From Streptomyces sp. NBC_00490 (GTDB lineage: Bacteria; Actinomycetota; Actinomycetes; Streptomycetales; Streptomycetaceae): 64,000 nt of DNA. Location: positions 1,612,001 to 1,676,000 of the forward strand of contig NZ_CP107869.1 of the NCBI RefSeq assembly GCF_036013645.1. The letters are read 5' to 3'. Positions 1 to 9,564 of this stretch are shown piece by piece (position 1 is the first letter of the stretch; each line of letters starts with the position of its first letter). The notes below the pieces were generated by a model. The model was not told the origin of the DNA, made no database searches, and saw only the letters and a program-made list of their open reading frames with translations. Made by a program: the position numbers and the translations under genes.

Positions 1-60
1 GAACTGCGCGACCAGCCACAAACGGCCCGCAGCCGCAGAACGACAAATCCAGGCACATCC

Positions 61-1077
61 TTAGGCGCAAGCGGAAACCGCAACCGGCTCGAGCGAACGA
101 ACCGGCCGAACCCGCCCGACCTCCCGACCGCCTCCCAGAAGAGCCTCACCCTGGAACTCGGCCAGCACAGACGGATCGACCCCGGCCCACGCCAACGCCG
201 CCGCGGCAACCGGCACCCGCGCCCGGTTCGCCCCGTCAGCGATCTTCACAGCAACAGAACGCCCGTCCGGAAGGGCAGCGACCTGCACACCCTCGAAGCC
301 GTCCTTGGCCAGCAGCCCCGGCACGGCCCGCATCAGCGCGGCCACGTCCCGCCCCGCCCCGGACGCCATCTCCGTATGCGCCCGCATCGCGTCGGCGACC
401 CGGGCCTCGGGCGTACCCGGAGCCGCGGAGGTGATCCGCGCGGCGGCCCGGGCAAGCCCGTGCAGGGACACGGAGAACAGGGGCGCCCCGCAGCCGTCCA
501 CCGTCACCCGGGCGATCCGCTGCCCGGTGAGGTCCTCGACGATCTCGGCGATCGCCTGCTGAAGGGGATGACCGGGGTCCAGATACCCCTCGAGCGGCCA
601 GTCGTTCAGCACGCACGTGTAGAGCATCGCCGCGTGCTTCCCGGAGCAGTTCTGGGCGAGCCGCGACGGCGGTCGGGACTCCCGCACCCACTCGTCGCGT
701 ACGACCGGGTCGTAGGGCATGTCCGGGACGTTGCGCAGGGCGTCCTCGCCCACGCCCGCCAGCTCCAGGATCCGGCGGGCACCGGCGAGATGACGTTCCT
801 CGCCGGAGTGGCTCGCCGCGGTCAGCGACAGCAGCTCTCCGTCGAGCGGGAGCCCGGCCCGGACCATGGCGACGGCCTGCACCGGCTTCAGCGCCGAGCG
901 CGGATAGAACGCCGCCTCGATGTCGCCGAGCTGGAACCGGACGTGCCCGTCCGCGCCGAGGACGACGACGGAGCCGTAGTGGATGCCCTCCACGACCCCG
1001 CCGCGTATGAGGTGGGCGACGGGGGCGTGGAGGGGCTCGCGGATCAGGGGTGGGTCCGCGACGAGACTGCTGTACAT
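61..1077 (-). CDS. Type II L-asparaginase (Asparaginase_II family)
   Basis: Hydrolyses asparagine to aspartate and ammonia in the cytoplasm. The N-terminal RGGVVEGIHYGSVVVL stretch, the central NCSGKHAAML motif and the VDGCGAPLFSVSL block are typical of the Rhizobium-type (AnsA-II) family, which is unrelated to E. coli AsnA/AnsB. No signal peptide is seen. An ATG at 1077 follows AGGA closely; a GTG three bases upstream at 1080 is the alternative start. It is the last gene of a same-strand set (regulator, permease, asparaginase), 32 bases after the permease, which supports uptake and deamidation of asparagine. Family is secure; the substrate is inferred from family and context. Confidence 0.92.
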   Translation of the reverse strand: MYSSLVADPPLIREPLHAPVAHLIRGGVVEGIHYGSVVVLGADGHVRFQLGDIEAAFYPRSALKPVQAVAMVRAGLPLDGELLSLTAASHSGEERHLAGARRILELAGVGEDALRNVPDMPYDPVVRDEWVRESRPPSRLAQNCSGKHAAMLYTCVLNDWPLEGYLDPGHPLQQAIAEIVEDLTGQRIARVTVDGCGAPLFSVSLHGLARAAARITSAAPGTPEARVADAMRAHTEMASGAGRDVAALMRAVPGLLAKDGFEGVQVAALPDGRSVAVKIADGANRARVPVAAAALAWAGVDPSVLAEFQGEALLGGGREVGRVRPVRSLEPVAVSACA

Positions 1078-1109
1078 CACTTCCTGCTTCTAAGGGTGCG
1101 CCACGCGGG

Positions 1110-2564
1110 TCACGCGTCGGCGGCGGTGGATTCGGTCTCGGTGGAGGTGCGGGCGACCCGGCCGCGGACGGCGTACCACCCGGCGACGAGTGCTCCGGCG
1201 ATCAGCGGCAGGCACAGCACGGTGGTGCGTCCGACCCCGCCGTCGGCGTACATGAGGACCAGGACGGAGGCGAGGAACACCATCGTCACGAGCTCGGTCC
1301 AGGGGGATCCCGGCAGTCGGTAGCCGGGGCGGGTCAGTTCGCCCTTCTCCGTCTTCTGCCAGAAGAGCAGGTGACAGAGCATGATCATGCCCCAGGTGGA
1401 CAGGATCCCGATCGCGGCGAAGTTGAGCACGATCTCGAACGCGTCGGCGGGGACCACGAAGTTGAGGCCGACGCCGAGGACGCAGATGCCGCTGGTGAGC
1501 AGGATGCCGCCGTAGGGGACCTGGCTGCGGCTCATGACGCCGGTGAACCTGGGCGCGGAGCCGGACATCGCCATGGAGCGCAGGATGCGGCCGGTGGAGT
1601 AGAGGCCGGAGTTGAGCGAGGACATGGCGGCGGTGAGGACGACGAGGTTCATCACGCCGCCGGCCGCCGGGACGCCGATGTTGGAGAGCACGGTGACGAA
1701 GGGGCTCTGGCCGCCGGTGTACTTGTTCCACGGCAGCAGCATCGAGAGCAGGACGACCGAGCCGACGTAGAAGAGGCCGACGCGCCACATGATCGAGTTG
1801 ATCGCCTTCGGCATGATCTTCTCGGGGTTCTCGGTCTCGCCGGCCGCGACGCCGACCAGTTCGACGGAGGCGTAGGCGAAGACGACGCCCTGGAGGATCA
1901 GCAGCATGGGCAGCAGACCGTTGGGGAAGATGCCGCCGTGGTCGGTGATCAGGGCCGGGCCGGGGGTGGTGTCGCCGACCTCGTGCTGGGTGACCAGCAG
2001 GAAGATGCCGATCAGCATGAACGCCACGAGCGCGCCCACCTTGATGATGGCGAACCAGAACTCCAGCTCGCCGAACATCTTCACCGAGATGAGGTTCACG
2101 GTGAGGACGACGGCGAGGGCGATGAGCGCGATCACCCACTGCGGGATGTCGGAGAACATGCCCCAGTAGTGGGTGTAGACGGCCACGGCGGTGATGTCGG
2201 CGATGCCGGTGGTGGCCCAGTTGAGGAAGTACATCCAGCCCGCTATGTAGGCGCCCTTCTCGCCCAGGAATTCCCGGGCGTAGGACACGAAGGCGCCGGA
2301 GGACGGGCGGTACAGGACGAGTTCGCCCAGGGCTCGGACCACGAGGAACGCGAAGATTCCGCAGACCGCGTAGGCGATGAACAGGGAGGGCCCGGCGTCG
2401 GCGAGGCGGCCGCCGGCTCCGAGGAAGAGGCCGGTGCCGATGGCGCCGCCGATGGCGATCATGTTGACGTGCCGGGACTTCAGCGACTTGCTGTAGCCCT
2501 CGTCTCCGGCGTCGACATGGCCGGAACGTTTCTGCACGCCGTCGTGCAGGCTTTGCTCGCTCAC
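1110..2564 (-). CDS. ansP: APC-family amino acid permease, probably asparagine
   Basis: A 484-residue proton-coupled amino-acid symporter of the AAT group (AnsP/GabP/AroP type) in the cytoplasmic membrane. About twelve hydrophobic segments follow a short charged N-terminus. The first membrane helix holds the signature [15 protein letters not shown], and [13 protein letters not shown] is the usual AAT-family helix. The start ATG overlaps the stop of the upstream regulator by four bases, so the two are translationally coupled, and asparaginase follows. Asparagine specificity is inferred from that neighbour; GABA or another amino acid cannot be excluded. Confidence 0.85.
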   Translation of the reverse strand: MSEQSLHDGVQKRSGHVDAGDEGYSKSLKSRHVNMIAIGGAIGTGLFLGAGGRLADAGPSLFIAYAVCGIFAFLVVRALGELVLYRPSSGAFVSYAREFLGEKGAYIAGWMYFLNWATTGIADITAVAVYTHYWGMFSDIPQWVIALIALAVVLTVNLISVKMFGELEFWFAIIKVGALVAFMLIGIFLLVTQHEVGDTTPGPALITDHGGIFPNGLLPMLLILQGVVFAYASVELVGVAAGETENPEKIMPKAINSIMWRVGLFYVGSVVLLSMLLPWNKYTGGQSPFVTVLSNIGVPAAGGVMNLVVLTAAMSSLNSGLYSTGRILRSMAMSGSAPRFTGVMSRSQVPYGGILLTSGICVLGVGLNFVVPADAFEIVLNFAAIGILSTWGMIMLCHLLFWQKTEKGELTRPGYRLPGSPWTELVTMVFLASVLVLMYADGGVGRTTVLCLPLIAGALVAGWYAVRGRVARTSTETESTAADA

Positions 2565-3298
2565 GCCTGGGGGTTGCCTTCCGTGGGGGTGTCCGTGCCC
2601 TTGCCAGGGGAACGCACGATGTCGGTGAGGGTGGTTTCGACGCGGTCGAGGTGGTGGGACATGGCCTCCACCGCGTCGAGCTCGGAACCGTCGATCAGCG
2701 CCTCGACGATCGCCCGGTGCTCCCGGTTGGACTGCTCCCGGCGGCCGCCCAGTTCGTTGAGGAAGGCCGACTGACGCGCCAGTGCGTCACGGATCTCCTC
2801 GATGACCCGGCGGAAGACCGGGTTCTGGGCGGCCTCGGCCACGGCGAGATGGAAGAGGGTGTCCATCGCGACCCACGCCGTGGTGTCCGTCTCCCGCTCC
2901 ATGCGGTCCAGGAGATGGGCCAGGTGGTCGAGGTTCTCCGGGGTGCGGCGCAGGGCCGCGTACCCGGCGACCGGGATCTCGACGTGGCGGCGCACTTCCA
3001 GCAGGTCGCTGGCCGCGTAGTCGCCGAAGGTGGGGTCCTCCACCGCGTTGGCGACGACGAAGGTGCCCTTGCCGGTCTTGGAGACGGTCAGGCCCATGGT
3101 CTGCAGGGCTCGGAGCGCCTCGCGCAGCACGGGCCGGCTGACCTCCAGGGTGCGGCAGAGCTCGGCCTCGGAGGGGAGCTTGTCGCCGATGGCGTACTCC
3201 CCGCTCTCGATGGCGCCACGCAGATACCCCAGCACCGCTTCCATGGCACTGACGCGTCGCGGGGGCTGTCCGGCTGTCCGGCTGTCTGACAGGTTCAC
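2561..3298 (-). CDS. FadR-subfamily GntR transcriptional regulator
   Basis: A 245-residue DNA-binding regulator. An N-terminal winged helix (about residues 18-85) contains [26 protein letters not shown], the standard GntR recognition region. The C-terminal all-helical FCD domain (about 95-230) carries the ligand and metal-binding histidines of the FadR group. The GTG start at 3298 has GGAG about 11 bases upstream; an internal ATG at residue 19 is less likely because it would trim the domain. It is the first gene of the asparagine operon and probably senses an amino acid or dicarboxylate and controls its own operon. Confidence 0.9.
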   Translation of the reverse strand: MNLSDSRTAGQPPRRVSAMEAVLGYLRGAIESGEYAIGDKLPSEAELCRTLEVSRPVLREALRALQTMGLTVSKTGKGTFVVANAVEDPTFGDYAASDLLEVRRHVEIPVAGYAALRRTPENLDHLAHLLDRMERETDTTAWVAMDTLFHLAVAEAAQNPVFRRVIEEIRDALARQSAFLNELGGRREQSNREHRAIVEALIDGSELDAVEAMSHHLDRVETTLTDIVRSPGKGTDTPTEGNPQA

Positions 3299-3359
3299 GG
3301 GAGTGATACTCCGGGCCCCGGGAGGGTGCTGTCAAGGCGTGCGAATGGAGAATTTCATG

Positions 3360-3390
3360 GGGTGTGAGACGTGAAAGCCGTCTCACACCC
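3360..3390 (-). terminator. Hairpin downstream of uppP
   Basis: A perfect 12-base inverted repeat, GGGTGTGAGACG and CGTCTCACACCC, with a 7-base loop. It begins 12 bases after the uppP stop and lies before the divergent GntR promoter. There is no clear T tract, as is usual in Streptomyces. Confidence 0.8.
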
Positions 3391-3402
3391 GCCGGCCTCG
3401 GG

Positions 3403-4239
3403 TCAGCTGCTCAACGCACCCGTCGCCAGCAGGCCGAACAGCAGCACGCCCACGACGAGCCGGTAGACGACGAAGGCGTTGAAGGAGTGCTTGGCCACGA
3501 ACTTCAGCAGCCAGGCGATGGAGGCGTAGGCGACGACGAAGGAGACCGCCGTGCCGACGACCAGCGGGACCGCCCCCGCGCCGGTGCCGAGCGCGTCCTT
3601 GAGCTCGTAGATTCCGGCGCCGGTCAGGGCGGGGATGCCCAGGAAGAACGACAGACGGGTGGCCGCGACACGGTCCAGGTCCAGCATGAGCGCGGTGGAC
3701 ATGGTGGCGCCGGAGCGGGAGAAACCGGGGAAGAGCAGGGCGAGGATCTGGGAGCTGCCGACGAGCATCGCGTCCTTGAACGAGGTGTCGTCCTCCCCGC
3801 GCTTGTGCCGGCCCATCTGGTCCGCCGCCCACATCACGCCGCTGCCGACGATCAGGGAGCCCGCGACCACCCACAGCGAGGCGAGCGGGCCCTCGATGAG
3901 CGGCTTGGCGGCGAGACCCACGACGACGATCGGGACGGTGGCGTAGATGACCCACCAGGCGAACTTGTAGTCGTGGTGGTACCGCTCCTCCTTGTTCCGC
4001 AGCCCACGGCCCCACGCGGAGACGATCCGCACGATGTCCTTGAAGAAGTACACGAGCACGGCGGCGATCGCGCCGACCTGGATGACGGCCGAGAACCCGA
4101 CGACCGCGTCGTCGTCGACGGGGATGTTCATGAGCCCCTCGGCGATCTTCAGATGGCCGGTGGAGGAGACGGGCAGGAACTCGGTCACCCCCTCGACGGC
4201 TCCGAGGACGACGGCCTGACCGACGCTGATGACGCTCAT
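3403..4239 (-). CDS. uppP: Undecaprenyl-diphosphatase UppP
   Basis: Membrane phosphatase that recycles undecaprenyl pyrophosphate to the monophosphate carrier for cell-wall synthesis; extra copies give bacitracin tolerance. The product is 278 residues, the usual family length. Both signature blocks are present: EGVTEFLPVSSTGHL near the N-terminus and PGFSRSGAT with its catalytic Arg-Ser about two-thirds along. The chosen ATG begins MSVISVGQAVV; the frame stays open upstream, but that part has no family similarity. It is followed by a strong hairpin and preceded on the same strand by the fluoride channel genes, 74 bases away. Confidence 0.95.
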   Translation of the reverse strand: MSVISVGQAVVLGAVEGVTEFLPVSSTGHLKIAEGLMNIPVDDDAVVGFSAVIQVGAIAAVLVYFFKDIVRIVSAWGRGLRNKEERYHHDYKFAWWVIYATVPIVVVGLAAKPLIEGPLASLWVVAGSLIVGSGVMWAADQMGRHKRGEDDTSFKDAMLVGSSQILALLFPGFSRSGATMSTALMLDLDRVAATRLSFFLGIPALTGAGIYELKDALGTGAGAVPLVVGTAVSFVVAYASIAWLLKFVAKHSFNAFVVYRLVVGVLLFGLLATGALSS

Positions 4240-4313
4240 GGGTTCCAGTTCTTCCGGGCGGGGCGGGGGTGCGGCGGGGACAGTCTTACTACACGCCGAT
4301 GTGGCCCGGGTCC

Positions 4314-4676
4314 TTACGCCCAGACGGCGCGGGCGAGTTCCACGCCCGCGAACGCCGCTCCCAGACCGGCGACCAGGCTCCCGCCCGCGTTGGCGAGGGC
4401 GTACAGCCCCGCGCCCGCCTCGGTCAGCCGCAGGGTCTCGTACGAGAAGGTCGAGTACGTGGTCAGGGCGCCGCACAGACCGGTGCCGAGCAGGAGCTGG
4501 AGGTGGTGGGACCCGGCGGCGCCGGTCAGCAGGCCGAGGATCAGACAGCCGGTGACATTGACGACGAAGGTGCCCCACGGGAAGACCGAGTCGTGGCGGG
4601 ACTGGATCGCGCGGTCGGTGAGATAGCGGAGCGGTGCACCGACCGTGGCGCCCGCGACGACCAGCAGCCAGTTCAC
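4314..4676 (-). CDS. crcB: Fluoride channel FluC/CrcB, copy 1
   Basis: A 120-residue four-helix membrane protein that forms dual-topology fluoride channels. Family marks are [10 protein letters not shown] at the N-terminus, the pore-lining Asn in FVVNVTGC and the Phe-box stretch TTYSTFS. The GTG start shares a GTGA overlap with the stop of the preceding DUF190 gene. Together with the second copy at 5050-5505 it may form a heterodimer, as known for paired FluC genes, in contrast to single-gene homodimers. Confidence 0.92.
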   Translation of the reverse strand: MNWLLVVAGATVGAPLRYLTDRAIQSRHDSVFPWGTFVVNVTGCLILGLLTGAAGSHHLQLLLGTGLCGALTTYSTFSYETLRLTEAGAGLYALANAGGSLVAGLGAAFAGVELARAVWA

Positions 4677-5053
4677 AACGACCTCTTACCGTGCGCGTCC
4701 GATTCGCCGGATTCATCGCCCCGTCCGGCGTACCTGATGACCTCGCAGCCGTCGAGGACGACCAGGCCTTCGGTGACGAGTTCGTCGAGCTGCGGCAGGA
4801 AGGCCCGCACCCGCTCCTCGGTGTCGACGATGAGGATCGCGACGGGCAGGTCCTCGCTCAGGGACAGCAGCCGTGAGGTGTGGATCCGGGAGGAGGCGCC
4901 GAAGCCCTCGATGCCCCGGAAGACGCTGGCGCCCGCGAGACCCGCCGCGTGGGCGCGGTGCACGATCTCGCTGTAGAGGGGCTTGTGGTGCCAGGTGTCG
5001 TGTTCGCCGATGAACACGGTCACCCGCAGCGCGTCGCCGGTCAGCCTTGTCAT
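4673..5053 (-). CDS. DUF190 small PII-like cytoplasmic protein
   Basis: A 126-residue soluble protein starting [17 protein letters not shown]. The DUF190 family adopts a ferredoxin-like, PII-related fold; the residues [15 protein letters not shown] and [12 protein letters not shown] are typical. It is coupled by 4-base overlaps to a FluC gene on each side (fluC, DUF190, fluC). DUF190 genes commonly neighbour crcB. A regulatory or sensory role in fluoride export is plausible but is inference from gene order only. Confidence 0.88.
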   Translation of the reverse strand: MTRLTGDALRVTVFIGEHDTWHHKPLYSEIVHRAHAAGLAGASVFRGIEGFGASSRIHTSRLLSLSEDLPVAILIVDTEERVRAFLPQLDELVTEGLVVLDGCEVIRYAGRGDESGESDAHGKRSL

Positions 5054-5505
5054 GGTCGCCTCCGCCGCAGGACGCGGCGGGTCGCCGTCGCGGCGAGCCA
5101 CACCGCCGTGAGGGCCGCGAGCAGGGTCGCGGCGAGGTAGGTCAGGCCGGTGCCGGGATGGCCCGAGTCGAGGAGTTTCCGCACGTCGACGGCGTACGTG
5201 GAGAAGGTGGTGAAGCCGCCGAGGACGCCGGTGCCGAAGAAGGGACGGACCAGGCGGTGCGCGGCCCACCTCTCGGTGATGACCACCATGAACACACCGA
5301 TGACGGCACAGCCGACGACGTTGGTCCAGAAGGTCGCCCACGGGAATCCGCCGGGCTGCGGGGGCCACCACAGGGTGAGTGCGTACCGGGCCGTGGCCCC
5401 GAGGGCACCGCCGAGCGCGACCACGGCGACCACGGGTCCCTGGCCGCGCAGGACCGGCTGCCGGGGGGTGGGGACGCGGAGCGTCTCGGTCTCCGGGGCT
5501 GTCAT
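5050..5505 (-). CDS. crcB: Fluoride channel FluC/CrcB, copy 2
   Basis: A 151-residue FluC paralog, first gene of the three-gene fluoride group, with AGGAG ahead of its ATG. It has an extended polar N-terminus of about 25 residues before the first helix, then [14 protein letters not shown], the pore Asn in FWTNVVGC and TTFSTYAVD. It differs clearly from the downstream copy, so the pair looks like an old duplication specialised as two halves of one channel. I looked for a fluoride riboswitch in the short upstream gap (5506-5564) and saw nothing convincing. Confidence 0.92.
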   Translation of the reverse strand: MTAPETETLRVPTPRQPVLRGQGPVVAVVALGGALGATARYALTLWWPPQPGGFPWATFWTNVVGCAVIGVFMVVITERWAAHRLVRPFFGTGVLGGFTTFSTYAVDVRKLLDSGHPGTGLTYLAATLLAALTAVWLAATATRRVLRRRRP

Positions 5506-5564
5506 GGTCGTACGTCTCCTGCCTGGACGGCCTGATCACGGCCGTCAACAGGGTAACGCCGGGC

Positions 5565-6533
5565 TCACTTGGGCGCGGGCGGCTCGCACAGGGCCACGCC
5601 ACGCTCCCAGAGGCTGCCCAGGACCAGGTGGCCGGCGGCCTCGCAGACGCTGGTGACCATACGGAAGCCGGAGTGGCGGCGGGTGAGGTGGTGGACGGTC
5701 TCGCCGTGGTCGTCGACAGCGAGGACGCCGATCGTGCCCGTGGGACGGAAGGGGGCGCGCACCGCCAAGCGGGCGGCGGTACGGCGGGCCGCCGGACCGG
5801 CGCGGTGCACAAGGTCCAGCGGGGGGACACGGGGTCCGGCCAGAGACACCCAGATCGGCCCGTCGGGCCCGGCGCGCCAGATGTTGTCGGGCATGCCGGG
5901 GAGGTTCTCGACGAAGGGTTCGGAGCGGCCCGCGTCCGGGCCGGTGAGCCAGTGCCGGGTCAGGCGGTACGCGCCGGTCTCGGCGACCACGAGGAACGAT
6001 TCGTCGCCACTCGGGGCGAGGCCGTTGGCGAACTGGAGCCCGTCCAGGACGACTTCGGGTGTCTCGCTGCCGGGTGCGAGGCGCAGGAGCCGGCCCGTTC
6101 CGGTGTGTTCGACGAGGTCGCCGATCCACTGGTCGAGGGGGTAGCGGCGACTGGAGACCGTGAAGTACACGGTGCCGTCGGAGAGGGCGACGGTGTTGCT
6201 GCAGAACCGCAGCCGCTCCCCCGCCACCGAGTCGGCGAGGATGCGCATGACGCCCGTGTTCAGGTCGACGCGCAGCAGACCGAGTTCGGCGTCGCACACC
6301 AACAGGGTGTCGTCCGGGAGGAGTTCGAGGCCGAGCGGCCTGCCGCCGGTCTCGGCGAGCACCTCGACGCGGGTCGTGGCCGGGTCGGCGAGACCGTCGA
6401 GGCGCAGGATACGGCCGTCCTCCACACCGGTCAGCACACGGCCCCGGCTGTCGGCGACGACGTCCTCGGGGCCGTGGCCGCCGATCGCGACGTACCTGCG
6501 CGGGACCAGCATCTGTGCACGCTCCACGGACAT
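5565..6533 (-). CDS. SMP-30/strictosidine-synthase-like beta-propeller protein
   Basis: A 322-residue cytoplasmic protein with the six-bladed propeller repeat pattern of the SMP-30/gluconolactonase/strictosidine synthase superfamily. GPEDVVAD and [26 protein letters not shown] mark early blades; [19 protein letters not shown] and [20 protein letters not shown] resemble the strictosidine-synthase-like (APMAP) branch. These enzymes are metal-dependent lactonases or hydrolases; the substrate here is unknown. There is no signal peptide. A GAAGG-type ribosome site precedes the ATG. It is 46 bases downstream of a small regulator on the same strand, which may control it. Confidence 0.8.
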   Translation of the reverse strand: MSVERAQMLVPRRYVAIGGHGPEDVVADSRGRVLTGVEDGRILRLDGLADPATTRVEVLAETGGRPLGLELLPDDTLLVCDAELGLLRVDLNTGVMRILADSVAGERLRFCSNTVALSDGTVYFTVSSRRYPLDQWIGDLVEHTGTGRLLRLAPGSETPEVVLDGLQFANGLAPSGDESFLVVAETGAYRLTRHWLTGPDAGRSEPFVENLPGMPDNIWRAGPDGPIWVSLAGPRVPPLDLVHRAGPAARRTAARLAVRAPFRPTGTIGVLAVDDHGETVHHLTRRHSGFRMVTSVCEAAGHLVLGSLWERGVALCEPPAPK

Positions 6534-6578
6534 CCGCCCTTCGTCGCCTCGGAGCCTTTGGCGGCCCGAGAGCCCTTC

Positions 6579-6866
6579 TTACCAGCCTTTCTCGAACATG
6601 CGCGCCACCTCTGCTATCCGCACCTCGTCCCGTCGGTAGTACATGCGTCGGCGGATCCGCTTGGCGCGCAACAGGCCGATGTCCGTGAGGAGTTCGAGGT
6701 GGGTGTCGGCGATCCGGCGGCGCACCCCGAGTTTGGCGGCCACGGCGTCCGCGGTGACGCCGTCCTCGGTCGGGTCGCGGCGACGTTGCGACGGGAAGTG
6801 CGCGGCCGGATCCTTCAGCAGTTCCAGAATGTCCAGCCGTCGCTCACTGACGGGAGTCCTCAGCAT
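6579..6866 (-). CDS. Small winged-helix (ArsR-like) regulator
   Basis: A 95-residue DNA-binding protein. The chosen ATG (MLRTPVSERRLDILELL) follows a strong GGAGGGG at the right distance; the frame is open further upstream without any match. The stretch VTADAVAAKLGVRRRIADTHLELLTDIGLLRAKRIRRRMYYRRDE fits the helix-turn-helix and wing of ArsR/HTH_20 proteins. No metal-binding Cys/His cluster of classic ArsR is visible, so the signal is unknown. It precedes the SMP-30-like gene. Confidence 0.75.
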   Translation of the reverse strand: MLRTPVSERRLDILELLKDPAAHFPSQRRRDPTEDGVTADAVAAKLGVRRRIADTHLELLTDIGLLRAKRIRRRMYYRRDEVRIAEVARMFEKGW

Positions 6867-6992
6867 GTCGTCCCCCTCCGGACCGGCCTCCTCGTACCGC
6901 GTGTTCCCACTGTCCCGCAGTCCAGGCCGCCGTGTACGGACTTCACACGGCTTGTCCGATACCGAACCCACTTGCGTGGAACGTCTGTGTCT

Positions 6993-8696
6993 TTATGGGC
7001 GATCCGGTCGGTGGTTCTCGGCGAGGAGGAGATACGCGGCGGCGGTCCAGGTGTACGCCCGGTCACGCTGTCCCGTGCCGGTGAGGGCGTCGAAGTTCTC
7101 GGCGAAGCCGTGGGTCTCGCACAGGGTCCGGAAGCGGGCGCCGATCTCGTCGGCGAGGCGGTGGTGACCGGCGCGGCGCAGGCCGTCCTCGATGAGAACG
7201 GTCGCGGGTGCCCAGATGGGGCCGCGCCAGTAGCCGTCGGCGCGGTAGTGCGGTGAGGTGGGCAGTTCGGTGGCGAGGCCGTACGGGGTGAGGTGGGCCT
7301 CGATCCGGGTGGCCAGGGTCTTGGCGATGTGGTCGGGCAGGTGCTCGCCCAGGACGATCGGCATCAGGTCGAGGAGGCTGGAGCTGGTCCAGGTGTCGCC
7401 GCTGTCGGCGTCCCGCGTCACGAACCGCTCCCCCGTCCACAGTTCGTCGAGCAGCGCGGTCTGGGTCGCCTCGGCGGTGCGGGACCAGCGGTCGGCTTCG
7501 TCGGGCAGGTCCAGTTCCGTTGCCAGGGCGGCGAGTTCACGCAGTTGGAGGGTGAGGAACGCGGCCAGGTCGGCGGTGACGACCACGCGGGCGGGGTCGA
7601 AGGAGGTGGCGTTGTCCCAGCCGCTGTCGTTGCCGTGCTGGTAGTGCGGCAGGGCGGCGTCCGGTGCCCGTCGCGCGGCGAGCCAGAAGTCCGTCCAGCG
7701 GCTCAACCTGTCGTAGACGTCGGTGAGTTCGGCGCGGTCGAGGGGTGTCGGCAGTCGTCGGCGCAGTCGGGCCAGGGCCCAGCCGTGGACCGGGGGTTTG
7801 ACGAAGTTGCGGAGGACCTCCGAGTGGGTGACCGAGTCAGGGAGCGCCCCGCTCTCGTCCTGGTGGTCGAACGGAAGGCAGAACTGGTCCCGGGCCAGTG
7901 CGGGTGCTCCGGGGGCGAGGGCGAGGGCGTTGAAGCAGTGGTCCCAGCTCCACACCTTGTCCATCCAGTGCTTGGACATCAGCACCGCGGGCCGGGTGAC
8001 GAGGCCCGCCGGGTCGACGGTCGCCGACCACAGGACGTAGACGGCGAGTTCGGCGGCCGGGGTGCGCGGGGAGCGCCAGGGGGCGACAGCGTCCGCGAAG
8101 GCGGCGAAGGCTCGTTCCGCCTCCGCCGCGACCTCCTCGAAGGTCGCCGTGGCGGTGTAGGGGCGGCGGGCGGTGTCGAGCTCCTCGATCGCCGCCTCCC
8201 AGCTCCCGCCGGTGAGCGTGAGGCCGCGGTCGGCCTCTCCCAACGCCTGCCCGCCGGTGGATTCCGCCGCACTGCCGGACAGGACGGTGACGCGGTAGCG
8301 GCGGCCGGTCTCGTACGAGGTGAAGACGTGGGCTCCGTCGACCGGGTCGCGGAAGACGTACGTACCGGTGAAGGGCGTCAGGGTCCGCGCCGCCGCCGTG
8401 ACACGCAGCCCGAGGCCCGTGCCGCGCAACCGGACGGTGTCGGGTGACTCGTAGGCGAGGTCGATCCGGCCGTTCGGGCCGCCCCAGGTGAGCAGGCTCG
8501 GCGTCGCGGTGAAGCGGGCCGGCGCCTCGGGGGCCAGACGCAGGACGGGGTGCATGCCGTTCTGGTGGGAGACCAGGTGGAGGTCTTCGGCGTACGTCTT
8601 CTCCCCGAGGACCGGGGAGATGCCGAACCAGGAGCCGCGCGTGCTGAACGGGATGTCGTGGAGGGAGAAGGCCGGGCCGGAGCGGGCTGCGGTCAT
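6993..8696 (-). CDS. GH63-like (MGH1 type) alpha/alpha-barrel glycosidase
   Basis: A 567-residue cytoplasmic protein with no signal peptide. An N-terminal beta-sandwich (about 1-200) is followed by an (alpha/alpha)6 barrel. The barrel shows SKHWMDKVWSWDHCFNALAL, QHGNDSGWDNATSF and GYWRGPIWAPATVLIEDGL, the pattern of mannosylglycerate-hydrolase/GH63-type inverting enzymes, with acidic residues at the expected places (D of WDH, D of SGWDN). It is the last gene of a LacI-controlled sugar import operon (binding protein, two permeases, glycosidase), so it probably hydrolyses the imported oligosaccharide. The actual sugar is not evident. Confidence 0.8.
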   Translation of the reverse strand: MTAARSGPAFSLHDIPFSTRGSWFGISPVLGEKTYAEDLHLVSHQNGMHPVLRLAPEAPARFTATPSLLTWGGPNGRIDLAYESPDTVRLRGTGLGLRVTAAARTLTPFTGTYVFRDPVDGAHVFTSYETGRRYRVTVLSGSAAESTGGQALGEADRGLTLTGGSWEAAIEELDTARRPYTATATFEEVAAEAERAFAAFADAVAPWRSPRTPAAELAVYVLWSATVDPAGLVTRPAVLMSKHWMDKVWSWDHCFNALALAPGAPALARDQFCLPFDHQDESGALPDSVTHSEVLRNFVKPPVHGWALARLRRRLPTPLDRAELTDVYDRLSRWTDFWLAARRAPDAALPHYQHGNDSGWDNATSFDPARVVVTADLAAFLTLQLRELAALATELDLPDEADRWSRTAEATQTALLDELWTGERFVTRDADSGDTWTSSSLLDLMPIVLGEHLPDHIAKTLATRIEAHLTPYGLATELPTSPHYRADGYWRGPIWAPATVLIEDGLRRAGHHRLADEIGARFRTLCETHGFAENFDALTGTGQRDRAYTWTAAAYLLLAENHRPDRP

Positions 8697-8739
8697 GAAG
8701 GGGCTACTCGTTTCTTGGGCGGGAACGGCACGGGCCGTG

Positions 8740-9564
8740 TCAGTCCTTCACGGCACCGGCGGTCACACCGGCGGCGACGTAGCGCTGGGCGAGGACGAGG
8801 ATGACGGCGGCCGGCAGCGAGGCCACGACGGCGGTGGCCATGATGGCGTTCCACTGCTGGTTGTTGTTGCCGATGTAGTGGTAGATGCCGAGGGTGATCG
8901 GCTCGTGCGTGCCTCCGTTGACGAGGGTGCCGGCGAAGACGAAGTCGGACCAGGACCACAGGAACGCGAACAGCGACACCGTGACGACGGCGTTGCGGCT
9001 CATGGGCAGCACGACCGACCGGAAGGTGCGCAGCGGCCCGGCGCCGTCCGTCTTCGCGGCCTGGAGGAGTTCTTCGGGGATGCCGGACATGAACGCGGTG
9101 AAGATCAGTACGGCGAAGGGGACGGCCAGGGTGGAGTCCGCGACGATCAGGCCGGGCACCGACTGGAGCAGGCCGAGGCTGAGGTAGATGGCGTAGAAGC
9201 CCATCGCCATGATGATGCCGGGGATCATCTGGGCGACCAGGAAGAGGAAGCTCAGTACGCCGCCGCCTCGCGGGCGCAGTTTCGCCAGGGCGTAGCCGGC
9301 GGGCGCGGCGAGGGCCACGGTCAGGGCGACCGTGCCCAGACCGATGACGAGGCTGGTGGCGAGGTAGGGCAACTGGTCGTCCAGGACGGCCCGGTAGCCC
9401 TCCAGCGTGGCGTGGGCGGGGAACAGTCCGGGTGGGCTCTTGCGCAGGTCCTGGTCGCGGGTGAAGGACGCGTTGAGCATCCAGTAGACCGGGAAGAGCA
9501 TGACGGCGGTGAGCGCGAGGCCGATGGCCGTCTTCCACCAGGTGCGCCTGTCGCTTCGGTTCAT
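8740..9564 (-). CDS. Sugar ABC transporter permease (MalG type)
   Basis: Inner-membrane permease of 274 residues with six hydrophobic segments. The EAA loop reads EELLQAAKTDGAGPLRTFRSVVLP, the cytoplasmic coupling helix that contacts the ATPase. The start MNRSDRRTWWK overlaps the stop of the MalF-type permease gene by four bases. No ATPase gene is nearby; Streptomyces carbohydrate importers of this class normally share the MsiK ATPase. Confidence 0.92.
   Translation of the reverse strand: MNRSDRRTWWKTAIGLALTAVMLFPVYWMLNASFTRDQDLRKSPPGLFPAHATLEGYRAVLDDQLPYLATSLVIGLGTVALTVALAAPAGYALAKLRPRGGGVLSFLFLVAQMIPGIIMAMGFYAIYLSLGLLQSVPGLIVADSTLAVPFAVLIFTAFMSGIPEELLQAAKTDGAGPLRTFRSVVLPMSRNAVVTVSLFAFLWSWSDFVFAGTLVNGGTHEPITLGIYHYIGNNNQQWNAIMATAVVASLPAAVILVLAQRYVAAGVTAGAVKD

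Noticed and set aside
1050..2774. A long plus-strand frame opposite the amino-acid permease
   Set aside because: Extremely Asp/Glu/Gly/His-rich with no hydrophobic pattern; the minus strand encodes an intact twelve-helix permease.
5506..5564. Possible fluoride riboswitch upstream of the FluC operon
   Set aside because: The gap is too short and I could not find the conserved pseudoknot elements of the crcB motif.
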